Assembly (NCBI GenBank): GCA_964350135.1
Contig: CAYGJN010000074.1
Location: forward strand, 1 to 14,237
Origin: CAYGJN01 sp964350135
GTDB taxonomy: Bacteria > Bdellovibrionota > Bacteriovoracia > Bacteriovoracales > Bacteriovoracaceae
Length of the DNA stretch: 14,237 bases
Direction of reading: 5' to 3'
Part shown: piece by piece, positions 1 through 7,084 of the stretch
Position numbering within the stretch: position 1 is the first letter of the stretch
Layout: every line of letters starts with the position of its first letter
The notes under the pieces: model-generated
Told to the model about the DNA's origin: nothing
The model's database searches: none
What the model saw: the letters and a program-made list of their open reading frames with translations, nothing else
Position numbers and translations under genes: made by a program

Positions 1-20
1 GCCGAGTTATCTTTTGACAT
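1..20 (-). CDS. 5' end of an unidentified gene (partial, first 6 codons)
   Basis: An ATG at 20-18 on the minus strand opens a frame reading MSKDNS before the window ends. It is preceded at a 5-nt spacing by a GAGGGGG purine run, a good Shine-Dalgarno (SD) sequence. That run lies inside the 10-bp hairpin at 26-62, so the ribosome site may be masked in the mRNA. Orientation matches the VOC gene upstream (ends at 134), so the two could be co-transcribed. Too little is visible to identify the product; the call rests only on start codon plus SD. Confidence 0.4.
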
Positions 21-77
21 AAAATCCCCCTCAAGATGCTTTTAAAGTCTAGCTTGAGGGGGACACCATGTCTAAAA
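13..77. repeat. Symmetric inverted repeat with a 10-bp hairpin
   Basis: CCCCCTCAAG (26-35) is perfectly complementary to CTTGAGGGGG (53-62) around a 17-nt loop. Outside the stem, after exactly 5 nt on each side, TTTTGACAT (12-20) mirrors ATGTCTAAAA (68-77) with one mismatch. Each flank therefore presents a G-run, 5 nt and ATGTC on its outgoing strand. On minus the stem is followed by ATTTTAT, so it might also act as a weak terminator for the VOC gene. It may instead be an SD-masking leader hairpin. Confidence 0.6.
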
Positions 78-133
78 TTAGTTTAAATTATTGCCGTAGG
101 TACCTTTTAAAGTCTCTATATCCAAAGCTCTAT

Positions 134-517
134 TCATGATAGACCTCCACCAAAAACTTCTGTTAGTTCAATTTCCAGCCCGTTAGGATCATTTATATAG
201 ATTGATTTTGATTTTCCCCAATTAACAGCTCCTCCATAATTAATTGGTATACCTAGTTGCTCGAGCCTATCTTTTACTTCATCAAAATTCTCTACATGAA
301 CTCCAAAATGATTAATATGTGGCTCCTCTAAGTGAGAGTCTTCATAAAGTGCCAAGTATAGTTTGTCTTTAAGCCCTGTAATCACAAATTTTCTTCCAGA
401 CTCACTTACTCCTTGCTCTTTTACTTCCATTCCAAATAATTGATTATAGAAATTAAGGGACTCATTCAGGTTTTTTACGTTTAAATTCATATGGTCTATA
501 TTTGATATCTTCAACAT
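134..517 (-). CDS. VOC-superfamily (glyoxalase/dioxygenase fold) protein
   Basis: A 127-residue protein with one vicinal-oxygen-chelate module, the usual size for single-domain members. It shows the paired beta-alpha-beta-beta-beta pattern: IDHMNLNVKNLNESLNFY near the N-terminus and INHFGVHVENFDEVKDRL in the second half. It ends in NDPNGLEIELTE, the classic motif supplying the last metal-binding glutamate. His9, the His residues of the NHFGVHV segment and the Glu of GLEIEL are plausible metal ligands. Such proteins are cytosolic metalloenzymes (glyoxalase I, fosfomycin or bleomycin resistance, ring-cleaving dioxygenases); the substrate cannot be read from sequence. The start at 517 has a strong AGGAG SD 5 nt upstream. 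Only a weak promoter match (TTGGTA, 17 nt, TATGTA at 613-585) is visible. It lies alone between a possible decayed gene and the gene starting at 20. Confidence 0.85.
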   Translation of the reverse strand: MLKISNIDHMNLNVKNLNESLNFYNQLFGMEVKEQGVSESGRKFVITGLKDKLYLALYEDSHLEEPHINHFGVHVENFDEVKDRLEQLGIPINYGGAVNWGKSKSIYINDPNGLEIELTEVFGGGLS

Positions 518-533
518 ACTTTCTCCTTTGTTG

Positions 534-797
534 TTATGGGGTTACTCTAATGGAGTTATCCCAATAATCAAAATCGATAATAGATACATATGCATAGCTT
601 TTATCTATACCAAGTATTGCCTAATTTTTCATCAATCTGTGTATTTCTTTGACTCTTTCGTCTTTGGCGCTACCTGTTTTTAAAGGCTTAGCATGGTGTA
701 TTTGGCCTTTCGTTTGCTCCTTAATAAGGTAATCAGACTTTAAAAAGGAAGCTTTTATGAAAGCAAATTTATTATTACTCTCTATGCTCTTTTCCAT
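534..797 (-). pseudogene. Possible decayed or stop-interrupted gene, in-frame TAG at 623-621
   Basis: One minus-strand frame stays open from an ATG at 797 to a TAA at 536-534 apart from a single TAG (623-621). The text looks protein-like on both sides of that stop: KGQIHHAKPLKTGSAKDER and VKEIHRLMKN before it, AILGIDKSYAYVSIIDFDYW after it. That is unusually low in Leu/Ile/Lys/Asn filler for non-coding AT-rich DNA. No good SD sits before an ATG, and the 5' part runs antisense to the start of the exported-protein gene at 757. It could be the degraded 3' end of an ancient gene, a sequencing error or a chance frame. No family recognised. Confidence 0.28.
703..718 (+). promoter_or_regulatory. Candidate sigma-54 (-24/-12) promoter
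   Basis: TGGCCTTTCGTTTGCT has TGGC at -24 and TTGCT at -12, with GG (704-705) and GC (716-717) separated by exactly 10 nt, the strict spacing for RpoN promoters. The predicted transcript start is near 729, 28 nt before the ATG of the exported protein at 757, leaving room for its SD. The central ACG of the -24 consensus is not matched, so it is weaker than the second site at 8493. Confidence 0.5.
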
Positions 798-1098
798 CAC
801 TGCATTTTCAGAGGTCCCTCAAAGATATCTCAATCTCTCCAAGGCAGTTTATATTTTAGAGCAAAAAATGAATCTTTCAGCACTTCCACATGACGAAGTT
901 CTGGCCATGAGTGAGAAATCAAACCAGGATATCGACTTTATCTATCTTGATGCTAGAGTTCAGCAAATTGAGTTTCTTCTTCAATCCAAAGGGCATATGA
1001 CAAGAGAGCCTGCAAGTGAGTTTAAGCGCAATAATTATAGCTTCTTAAAAACAAGGCTTAAAAAGATTCATAACATCCTCAAGGAAACCAAAAACTAA
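757..1098 (+). CDS. Small exported protein of unknown function
   Basis: A 113-residue protein with a clear N-terminal signal peptide: one Lys at position 3, a hydrophobic run LLLLSMLFSITAF and a likely signal peptidase I site after AFS (residue 18). The mature part, about 95 residues, is charged, predicted largely helical (for example RVQQIEFLLQ and FLKTRLKKIHNILKE), has no cysteine and no further membrane segment, so it is likely a soluble periplasmic or secreted protein. The start has a good AAGGAAG SD 6-7 nt upstream. It is monocistronic by layout and follows a candidate sigma-54 promoter at 703-718. I do not recognise the family. A 12-bp palindrome CTAACTAGTTAG (1095-1106) covers its stop codon, but there is no T-run making a typical terminator. 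Confidence 0.8.
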   Translation: MKANLLLLSMLFSITAFSEVPQRYLNLSKAVYILEQKMNLSALPHDEVLAMSEKSNQDIDFIYLDARVQQIEFLLQSKGHMTREPASEFKRNNYSFLKTRLKKIHNILKETKN

Positions 1099-1140
1099 CT
1101 AGTTAGAACTAGTACCCGAGGTTTTTAGCCCCTAAATAAC

Positions 1141-1169
1141 TTGAAATACACACCGATAGTCTCTATGAG
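1141..1169 (+). promoter_or_regulatory. Sigma-70-like promoter for the zinc-ribbon gene and recJ
   Basis: TTGAAA (1141-1146, five of six consensus bases), a 17-nt spacer and TATGAG (1164-1169, four of six). It lies in the only intergenic gap upstream of the 1230 gene and predicts a leader of about 50 nt. Confidence 0.5.
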
Positions 1170-1229
1170 TGCCACAGACTTAGGCATTTATTGTCCATGG
1201 AATGGAATTAACAAAAAGAAGGTGATTCC

Positions 1230-1469
1230 GTGGAAGTATGCAAGAGCCAACCCGACAAGAAGAAAATTATTAGAAGATGCCATGTTTGTGGGGAAGTGAA
1301 CCAATCAGAAATTGAACTTCAACGTTGTGGCAGTTGTTCAAAGTCTTTCCTCCCTCTTCAATATTTCTCCAAGATTCATGATAAAAAAGGAAGCTTTGAT
1401 CACTTATTCTCTAGATGCGATGAGCTAAATGAGCAGGATCTAGTTAAAGGGCTTTTTGTTCTTTGGTAG
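1230..1469 (+). CDS. Small zinc-ribbon protein
   Basis: A 79-residue protein starting at GTG (1230), chosen because AGAAGG lies at normal SD distance and no ATG is available nearby. It carries two Cys-x2-Cys knuckles, CHVC (17-20) and CGSC (33-36), 12 residues apart, as in a treble-clef or zinc-ribbon fold. The C-terminal half (SFDHLFSRCDELNEQDLVKG) is acidic and probably helical. There is no signal peptide, so it is cytosolic. Its stop is 36 nt before the recJ start on the same strand, with the shared promoter upstream, so co-expression with recJ is likely. Small ribbons of this type bind nucleic acid or protein; the partner is unknown. Confidence 0.7.
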   Translation: MEVCKSQPDKKKIIRRCHVCGEVNQSEIELQRCGSCSKSFLPLQYFSKIHDKKGSFDHLFSRCDELNEQDLVKGLFVLW

Positions 1470-1505
1470 ACTGACAGCCTTATATTGAGATGATAGCCTT
1501 GGGCC

Positions 1506-3218
1506 ATGAACCCAGAAACAAACTCAATACAGGCAAATAAAAACTCTATACACCCTACACTAATCCGCTTATTGGAAAACAGAGGTTATGGTGGAGAAGC
1601 TGCTAAAGATTTTTTCTCTTGGTCATTAACTGAAATACCACCCCTTACATCCTTACTTGATATAGATAAATCAGCGCTTAGAATTCTAGATGCTCTTGAT
1701 AAAAATCAGCCTATCGGAATTTATGGTGATTATGATGTAGATGGAACAACTTCCTGCGCTTTATTTTATCGTTTTTTTCAGATGTTAGGTGTGAAAGTCA
1801 AAACCTATCAACCAAGCCGTTTTATTGAAGGTTATGGACTTCATCTTTCCAGTATTGATACTGCTGTTGAAGATGGTATTAAGCTACTTATTACAGTTGA
1901 TTGTGGCATTACTAATAATGAAGCTGCAGATTATTCAAAACATAAAGGCATTGATTTAATTATTACTGATCACCATAAAGATGCCGCACCAGAGATGCCC
2001 AAAGCATATGCTGTTGTAAATCCTAATAGGCGAGATGAAACATGTCATGAGGACCTAAAATCTCTTGCTGGAGTTGGAGTTGCCTTTGCAATCTGTATTA
2101 GAGTACGAGAATTACTTATAAAAGAAGGGGCTAAAATAGCTTCTCTCTACCCTCTTTTAAGTTATGTCGCTATAGGTACTATTGCTGATCTTGCAAAACT
2201 AAACACCATAAACTTAAGACTTGTTCGCCATGGCCTTAGGTCAATCTCAACAACCCCTTATCCAGGTATTAAAAACTTTTTCTCAAATGATGAACGATCA
2301 GCTCCTTTAATACCTAGCGAGAAAATATCTTTCTTTATTGGCCCTCTTATTAACTCTAAGGGAAGACTCGATCATCCTGAAAAAGCTCTTGAGCTTTTAA
2401 TCTCTGATGATGAAGATTATTGTCTTGAGTGTTTTAGACATTTAGAGATGGCAAACCAATCAAGAAAGTTTATTCAAAATCAAGTTTTTAAAGAAGCTAA
2501 GGATAATATCCTAAAAACTCTCTCTAACCATGAGCTCCCAGTAAGTATTTGCTATTCAAAAGAATGGCATGAAGGAGTCATTGGAATTGTAGCAAGTAAG
2601 CTTGTAGATACTTTCAAAGTTCCAGCTATTGTTTTTTGTGATGCTGAAGAAGAAGGAATCATAAAGGCTTCTGCAAGAACTGCTGGCACATTGAATATGT
2701 TTAACGCCTTAAATGACCATAAAGATTTGTTTTTAAAATTTGGCGGACATAAAGCTGCCGCTGGTCTTTCAATGAAAAAAGAAAACTTTCATGTTTTTAA
2801 AAATAAGATGACTGATTATTTACAAAAAATTCCTCCAATTGAAAGAATTCAAGAAAGCAATTTTGACTTAGAGCTATCCTTTGATGATGTAAATGCTGCT
2901 CTTGTCAAAGGCCTTGAGCAATTTGAACCGTTTGGGATGGGTAATCCCAAGCCTGTATTTAGAATCAAAGATGCAAAGATTGAATCTTTTGAAGTTTTTA
3001 AAGATGCCCATGTAAGATGGAATATAGGATCCCTGAAGGAATCAAGTAGAGTACTTAAAGGAATAAGTTTTTATTATGTTGGAAAATGGAATCATCTCAG
3101 TCCAGAAGAAATTTTTGAGCAACAAAAAAATACCCCTCTTAATATTCAATGCACTTTAGGAGTCAATCGTTTTAGAGGTGTTGAATCTATTCAGCTTATT
3201 GTTGAAAAAATTGATTAA
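1506..3218 (+). CDS. recJ: Single-stranded-DNA-specific 5'-3' exonuclease RecJ
   Basis: A 570-residue protein, close to the 577 of E. coli RecJ. It degrades single-stranded DNA 5' to 3' in RecF-pathway recombination, base-excision and mismatch repair. DHH-phosphoesterase motifs are intact: DYDVDG (75-80), VDCG (131-134), DHH (155-157), VNP (171-173), then SLAGVGVAF and AIGTIADLA (222-230), with GRLDHPEKALELL (286-298) in the linker. The DHHA1 part has EWHEGVIGIVASKL (353-366) and GGHKAAAG (413-420). The C-terminal OB domain begins near FEPFGMGNPKPVF (473-485). ATG 1506 is the first start after an in-frame TAG at 1495-1497, although its SD is weak, consistent with coupling to the zinc-ribbon gene. 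Its TAA overlaps the stop of the convergent downstream gene; no terminator lies between them. Confidence 0.96.
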   Translation: MNPETNSIQANKNSIHPTLIRLLENRGYGGEAAKDFFSWSLTEIPPLTSLLDIDKSALRILDALDKNQPIGIYGDYDVDGTTSCALFYRFFQMLGVKVKTYQPSRFIEGYGLHLSSIDTAVEDGIKLLITVDCGITNNEAADYSKHKGIDLIITDHHKDAAPEMPKAYAVVNPNRRDETCHEDLKSLAGVGVAFAICIRVRELLIKEGAKIASLYPLLSYVAIGTIADLAKLNTINLRLVRHGLRSISTTPYPGIKNFFSNDERSAPLIPSEKISFFIGPLINSKGRLDHPEKALELLISDDEDYCLECFRHLEMANQSRKFIQNQVFKEAKDNILKTLSNHELPVSICYSKEWHEGVIGIVASKLVDTFKVPAIVFCDAEEEGIIKASARTAGTLNMFNALNDHKDLFLKFGGHKAAAGLSMKKENFHVFKNKMTDYLQKIPPIERIQESNFDLELSFDDVNAALVKGLEQFEPFGMGNPKPVFRIKDAKIESFEVFKDAHVRWNIGSLKESSRVLKGISFYYVGKWNHLSPEEIFEQQKNTPLNIQCTLGVNRFRGVESIQLIVEKID

Positions 3219-4534
3219 GAAAAAGCCGCGTCTATAGCATTTACAATTTCTAAATATTTTTGCTTTGAAAATTTCTGTCTTAGAATCTTTGTTATATTAG
3301 CAACTATTGATGGTGATGGTTCAGCATCCATTAGATAATCAGCGCATTCTTCTGCAATCATAAAAACCATGGCCATGGATGATAATTTAAAGTTTAATTT
3401 TTCAGTAAATCCAATTCCGTTAAGCATTCCATGATGTTGTAAAATAATTGTATCTGCTCCAAAAGGAACACCAGGATAATCTTTTAAAAGCTCACACGCA
3501 TTGAGCGCATGATTTTCAACTTTTTTCTTATCCTCTGGACTTAAATCTCTAGTACTCAGTTCTTGGGCATTATGAATATTACAAAGATGCTCTTCAGGAA
3601 TAGTTATATCGTGAAAAAAACTTATAAAACAAAATTTCTCATACTGATCTTCCTTACCCCATTTAAGCTCTTTGATGGCCCTCGTTCCAACTAGGGATGT
3701 CAAAATTGAATGTTTGTAGAGATAACTATCAGTAGAGTTTTGGATAATAGTATATAAGTCAGAAAGCTTATTTGAAGATGTTACCATTTTATTAACTGAT
3801 TCAATTGAGTTTTTTGCTAACTCAACTGCATACTCATCCATACCAATGGATGTGACTCGTTTCACTGTATCGCTAAAGGCCCTGGCCGTTAGATTGGCCC
3901 TTTCCTCTATTCTAAGTGTCTCATCTTTAAGAAAATTAAGGGCCTGATCTGAAAAACTGGCGGCAAACTTAAGGCGTTCTTCTCTGTGAACATAAAGATG
4001 AGGAACTTTTTTAAAGGTAAGATCTTTTATATAACCTTGATCAATTTTTTCTTCAGCTTTAAATAAAACTTGAAAACCATCTTTTGTTTTTTCGTACACA
4101 TCAACAGGTGTTTCAATAACTGGAACAAAATGACCGACATCAAATGGATAATGATCAGGGACTTCCATTTCGACCATTTGCTCTGCTGTTATTCCCATAA
4201 GCTTAGCTGAGCGCTTTATAACTTCTTTCCATTTAGACTTATCAACCTGCTCCACTTCTTTTTTGATCTTAAAATTTTCACCAAGCAAAAGCATTTTAGT
4301 TTTAAGTTTATTTGAATTTACATAATAGAAAATTTTTAATGATGTGTTTTCATCATGGACCATGTCCACCATGACAATAAGATCTATCTCTTTATCATTC
4401 TTTAAAAATTCTTGAACCTTATCAGCATTTGCGAGTTGAATAACCTCAGCACCTAAATACACCTGAAAATTCAAAGAATAGAGCTTCGAACTTGAAGGAA
4501 CAGGGTCTACTAAAATTACACGTTTTCCATACAT
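3215..4534 (-). CDS. Pseudoreceiver plus degenerate HD-GYP-like protein
   Basis: A 439-residue cytosolic protein. Residues 1-90 resemble a response-regulator receiver: RVILVDP, then IDLIVMVDM with Asp57 where the phosphoacceptor sits, although the normal acidic pair and Lys context are poor. A linker (about 95-260) leads to an HD domain: His275 (YLYKHS), His308-Asp309 (FFHD), His342 (ENHA) and His367-His368 (LQHHG). These match the order of metal ligands in HD-GYP cyclic-di-GMP phosphodiesterases. However, the HDIGK signature reads HDITIPEE (Gly-Lys lost) and GYP reads GIGF (373-376), so catalysis is uncertain and a sensor role is possible. It is last in the run that begins with a PilZ protein, which supports a cyclic-di-GMP link. 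SD is weak; a -10-like CATAAT lies 10 nt before the ATG. Confidence 0.75.
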   Translation of the reverse strand: MYGKRVILVDPVPSSSKLYSLNFQVYLGAEVIQLANADKVQEFLKNDKEIDLIVMVDMVHDENTSLKIFYYVNSNKLKTKMLLLGENFKIKKEVEQVDKSKWKEVIKRSAKLMGITAEQMVEMEVPDHYPFDVGHFVPVIETPVDVYEKTKDGFQVLFKAEEKIDQGYIKDLTFKKVPHLYVHREERLKFAASFSDQALNFLKDETLRIEERANLTARAFSDTVKRVTSIGMDEYAVELAKNSIESVNKMVTSSNKLSDLYTIIQNSTDSYLYKHSILTSLVGTRAIKELKWGKEDQYEKFCFISFFHDITIPEEHLCNIHNAQELSTRDLSPEDKKKVENHALNACELLKDYPGVPFGADTIILQHHGMLNGIGFTEKLNFKLSSMAMVFMIAEECADYLMDAEPSPSIVANITKILRQKFSKQKYLEIVNAIDAAFS

Positions 4535-4607
4535 AGATCTTAATATTATGACATAGCTACTATCAGAGTGAGTAATAGATTTTTTTGCCCGAGCTTTCTA
4601 CTTGGTT

Positions 4608-5138
4608 TTACCTATAAATTTTGATCTCGTTAATCATGACATCCTCTAAAGGTCTGTCAGACACATCTGTATCAACTGAGCCAATAGTTTTCACTATATC
4701 AAGCCCTTCAACAACTCTGCCAAAAACAGTGTGGCGGTTATTCAGATGAGGAGTTGGATTTAGAGTAATAAAAAACTGAGACCCATTAGTTTTAGGCATT
4801 CCGGTATTGGCCATGGAAAGAACTCCTGGTCCGTCATGCTTAAGTTCTGGATCACATTCGTCAGCAAATTGATAACCTGGGCCACCTGTGCCATTTCCAA
4901 GAGGACAGCCAACCTGGACCATAAAACCTTCGATCACTCTATGAAAGATAATGCCATTATAAAAAGGACCTTTTTTAGCCGTTTCTTGTCTACCCTCGGC
5001 CAAGTTTACAAAATTCCAAACAGTCTCTGGGCATTCTTTAGCATAGAGTTCTACTGTAAAATTTCCTTGAGTCGTTATAAATTCTGCTTTTAGTCTTTCT
5101 AAATCTTCTTTGTAATCAGATTTTTCTATTGTGCTCAT
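4608..5138 (-). CDS. Cyclophilin-type peptidyl-prolyl cis-trans isomerase
   Basis: A 176-residue single-domain cyclophilin, a proline isomerase that helps proteins fold. The active-site set is complete: Arg67 in FHRV, Phe72, Met73 and Gln75 in GFMVQ, Ala110-Asn111 in SMAN, Gln121 and Phe123 in SQFFIT, and His136 in NNRHTVFG. The position equal to Trp121 of human CypA is His131, so strong cyclosporin binding is not expected, as is common in bacteria. No signal peptide is present, only a charged N-terminal extension, so it acts in the cytosol (PpiB-like). Its AAGGAT SD overlaps the stop of the lipoprotein gene, 8 nt upstream, implying coupled translation. The 73-nt gap to the next gene shows no terminator. 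Confidence 0.93.
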   Translation of the reverse strand: MSTIEKSDYKEDLERLKAEFITTQGNFTVELYAKECPETVWNFVNLAEGRQETAKKGPFYNGIIFHRVIEGFMVQVGCPLGNGTGGPGYQFADECDPELKHDGPGVLSMANTGMPKTNGSQFFITLNPTPHLNNRHTVFGRVVEGLDIVKTIGSVDTDVSDRPLEDVMINEIKIYR

Positions 5139-5146
5139 AAATATCC

Positions 5147-5893
5147 TTAATAATTTTTAACTTGATATGGCCCTATAATATTATTCATTAGCTGACCGTT
5201 TATATTATAGAGGTAAACCTCTTTGCCTTTGAGGAAGTTTGAAAGATCAAGCTGAAAATTCGGTCTAAACTCACCTTGAATATTAAAAGGAGCAAACATT
5301 TCAGAAGAAATAATCTTAATATCAATATCAGTCCAATTATAATCAGCGATAAGTTTTTTAACGCCTTTTCGATTGAGGCAAAGAGAAATAAAAACTGGAT
5401 GGCCTTTGAAAAAATCCTCACTTTTTAAAAGACTTCGTAATTTTTTATCATAAGACTCTGAAGCTAAAAGTGGATCTACCCATACAAGGTGAACTCTTTT
5501 AAAATTTGGAACATGGAATGTGGCAATCTTAGACTCAACTTGCTCTTTAGCCTCGAAAAAGATTTTCTCCTCCATTCCAGGTGCAAGACTTGCTTGTCTA
5601 AAATTGTCTTGTCCTTCTACTAGTTTTTCATTTACTTTCAGTTGAAGTTGAACAAGCTCTTCATAACTTAAATCAAAACTTTTCTTAAGAGTTGGAAAAT
5701 TTAAAAAGCGGATCCTGTCATTTCTCATACAAGAGGCACTTTCTACAAAGTTTGCCCAGTCAGGAAGGTTTGAGTAAAAATAGCCTTCTACTTTTGAAGG
5801 TATATGAACTTGGCTAATATCTTCTTTTTTCTTTGAGTTCCCAGAACAGCCAATAAATAAAATGATGATTAACAAAAATAAGAAATATCTCAT
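5147..5893 (-). CDS. Predicted lipoprotein, unknown function
   Basis: A 248-residue protein beginning with a short positive end and a long hydrophobic run, followed by a lipobox-like FIGC, so Cys16 is the likely lipidated residue and the protein is anchored in the inner or outer membrane. The body is mixed alpha/beta with motifs VHLVWVDPLLA and GHPVFISLCL, hydrophobic strands of a globular domain. It ends in a strand-rich segment, KEVYLYNINGQL. I recognise no catalytic motif. Its ATG directly abuts the stop of the flavoprotein gene, with AGAGGA as SD inside that gene's last codons, so the two are translated from one mRNA. The cyclophilin follows after 8 nt. Confidence 0.72.
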   Translation of the reverse strand: MRYFLFLLIIILFIGCSGNSKKKEDISQVHIPSKVEGYFYSNLPDWANFVESASCMRNDRIRFLNFPTLKKSFDLSYEELVQLQLKVNEKLVEGQDNFRQASLAPGMEEKIFFEAKEQVESKIATFHVPNFKRVHLVWVDPLLASESYDKKLRSLLKSEDFFKGHPVFISLCLNRKGVKKLIADYNWTDIDIKIISSEMFAPFNIQGEFRPNFQLDLSNFLKGKEVYLYNINGQLMNNIIGPYQVKNY

Positions 5894-7078
5894 TTATCCT
5901 CTAGAAAATAATTGCCGTACTAAATTGTCCAGCTCCTGAATCTGTTCTTTAATACTAACCAAATTCCATGGACTTCGAAAGCTCTTATTTCTTCCAAGAA
6001 TAAAAAGGCCAGTCTCATTTGCAGCAATAGATTCCGCACTGTGATAACCATGGACACAGTCCCACTGAACATTCAATGATCTGAGATGCTCTGTGTTTCG
6101 CTTAAAACCTCTATCAACTAATAAAAGATCTGTATTAATAGTTTTTAATTCCTCATTTTGGTCTTGAATATAAGGAGATTTCTCTAAAGTCACAAAAACT
6201 TGTTCTTTATCTGATAAGGTATCTACGCTGAATACCTTATAGTCTCTTATCAGTTCGAGACTAGGTCTTGGCTCAATGGGCGCTTTTTTCTTTGCTCTAA
6301 TATAGTTTTCAAGTGATTTCCACTCATCCATGTCTTTATAAAACTGATCTCTTTTTTTCTGATATTCACTTTCAAGCTTGCCAATAGTTTCTTCTATAAA
6401 ATTTGGCAGAGCTTTTTCTGTAAAAACAATTTTCACACTAAGCTCGCCATTATTAAGTCTGGTAAATGCTTTTTGCAATAAAGGTTTTGTGAAATGACTA
6501 CAGCCAATCAAAACAAGATCTTTATAGGAATCTAGGTTTGAAATTACCTCTAATAAGTCATGACCGTATTTAACTTTTTCTTTTTTAGCAGCTCTTGCTT
6601 CATTTAAAGCATAATCGCCAGAGACACCACCTCTTAGGGGAATTGAGAACTCTCCCGTAGCATCGACTATAATATCAAAATCAGAAAACTGCTCGAGAGG
6701 TTCTGTTAACTCCTCTATATTTCCTCTTGAAAGCTCTTCGTATTTACTTTTATCTAATATAGAAAGCCCATCCTCTTCATGAGGAGTCCCTTTGTAGATG
6801 ACTCTAAAAAGATCATAAAATCTTGATTTTCCTTCAGGAGCTAATTCGGATTTATCTAAAAATTTTTTCTGGACCCTGATCTCTTTAACACTGATACTGA
6901 AATCTTTGAGCTGCTCTATAAGATTTTTATAATGATCAAAAACCTCAGGATCATTTGTAAATTTTAGTTTTCCACCGAATTCATTTTTATGGAAAAGAGT
7001 AACCTGAGCTCCAAGATCTTTAAAATAACAAGCAGTCTCAAGAGCTGCAGCCCCTGAGCCGATAATAGCGGTTTTCAT
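5894..7078 (-). CDS. FAD/NAD(P)-binding oxidoreductase-like protein
   Basis: A 394-residue protein with an N-terminal dinucleotide-binding fold: TAIIGSGAAALETACYF, where Gly7-x-Gly9-x-x-Ala12 binds the ADP moiety. Later landmarks are IIVDATGEF (136-144), a strand at LVLIGCSHF (188-196) that may start a second Rossmann unit, and GLFILGRN (357-364), like the FAD-site segment of disulfide-reductase-type flavoproteins. A Lys/Glu-rich helix (230-265) interrupts the core. There is no Cys-x-x-Cys redox pair, so thioredoxin-reductase chemistry is unlikely; the substrate is unknown. No SD precedes the ATG. A strong sigma-70-like promoter ends 6 nt upstream, predicting a leaderless transcript; read-through from the PilZ gene, 42 nt upstream, is also possible. 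Confidence 0.75.
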   Translation of the reverse strand: MKTAIIGSGAAALETACYFKDLGAQVTLFHKNEFGGKLKFTNDPEVFDHYKNLIEQLKDFSISVKEIRVQKKFLDKSELAPEGKSRFYDLFRVIYKGTPHEEDGLSILDKSKYEELSRGNIEELTEPLEQFSDFDIIVDATGEFSIPLRGGVSGDYALNEARAAKKEKVKYGHDLLEVISNLDSYKDLVLIGCSHFTKPLLQKAFTRLNNGELSVKIVFTEKALPNFIEETIGKLESEYQKKRDQFYKDMDEWKSLENYIRAKKKAPIEPRPSLELIRDYKVFSVDTLSDKEQVFVTLEKSPYIQDQNEELKTINTDLLLVDRGFKRNTEHLRSLNVQWDCVHGYHSAESIAANETGLFILGRNKSFRSPWNLVSIKEQIQELDNLVRQLFSRG

Positions 7079-7084
7079 AATTAG

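Noticed and set aside
39..115. Direct repeat CTTTTAAAGTCT at 39-50 and 104-115.
   Set aside because: Twelve AT-rich bases, only two copies and no associated element; can occur by chance.
68..139. A 23-codon plus-strand frame with a strong SD (GAGGGGG, 5 nt, ATG) overlapping the end of the VOC gene.
   Set aside because: Very short, no recognisable product, and the SD is a by-product of the inverted repeat; kept only within the repeat finding.
585..613. TTGGTA, 17 nt, TATGTA on minus as the promoter of the VOC gene.
   Set aside because: Four and three of six consensus bases, not above chance in AT-rich DNA.
1095..1106. Palindrome CTAACTAGTTAG at the stop of the 757 gene, considered as a terminator.
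   Set aside because: Perfect self-complement without a loop, AT-rich and with no T-run; could be a protein site but nothing supports that.
4836..5093. An 85-codon plus-strand frame opposite the cyclophilin gene.
   Set aside because: The cyclophilin on minus is certain, and this frame has no SD and no family features.
5200..5421. A 73-codon hydrophobic minus-strand frame inside the lipoprotein gene.
   Set aside because: Overlaps in another frame a gene with a proper start and lipobox; Leu/Ile-rich composition is typical of shifted AT-rich coding DNA.
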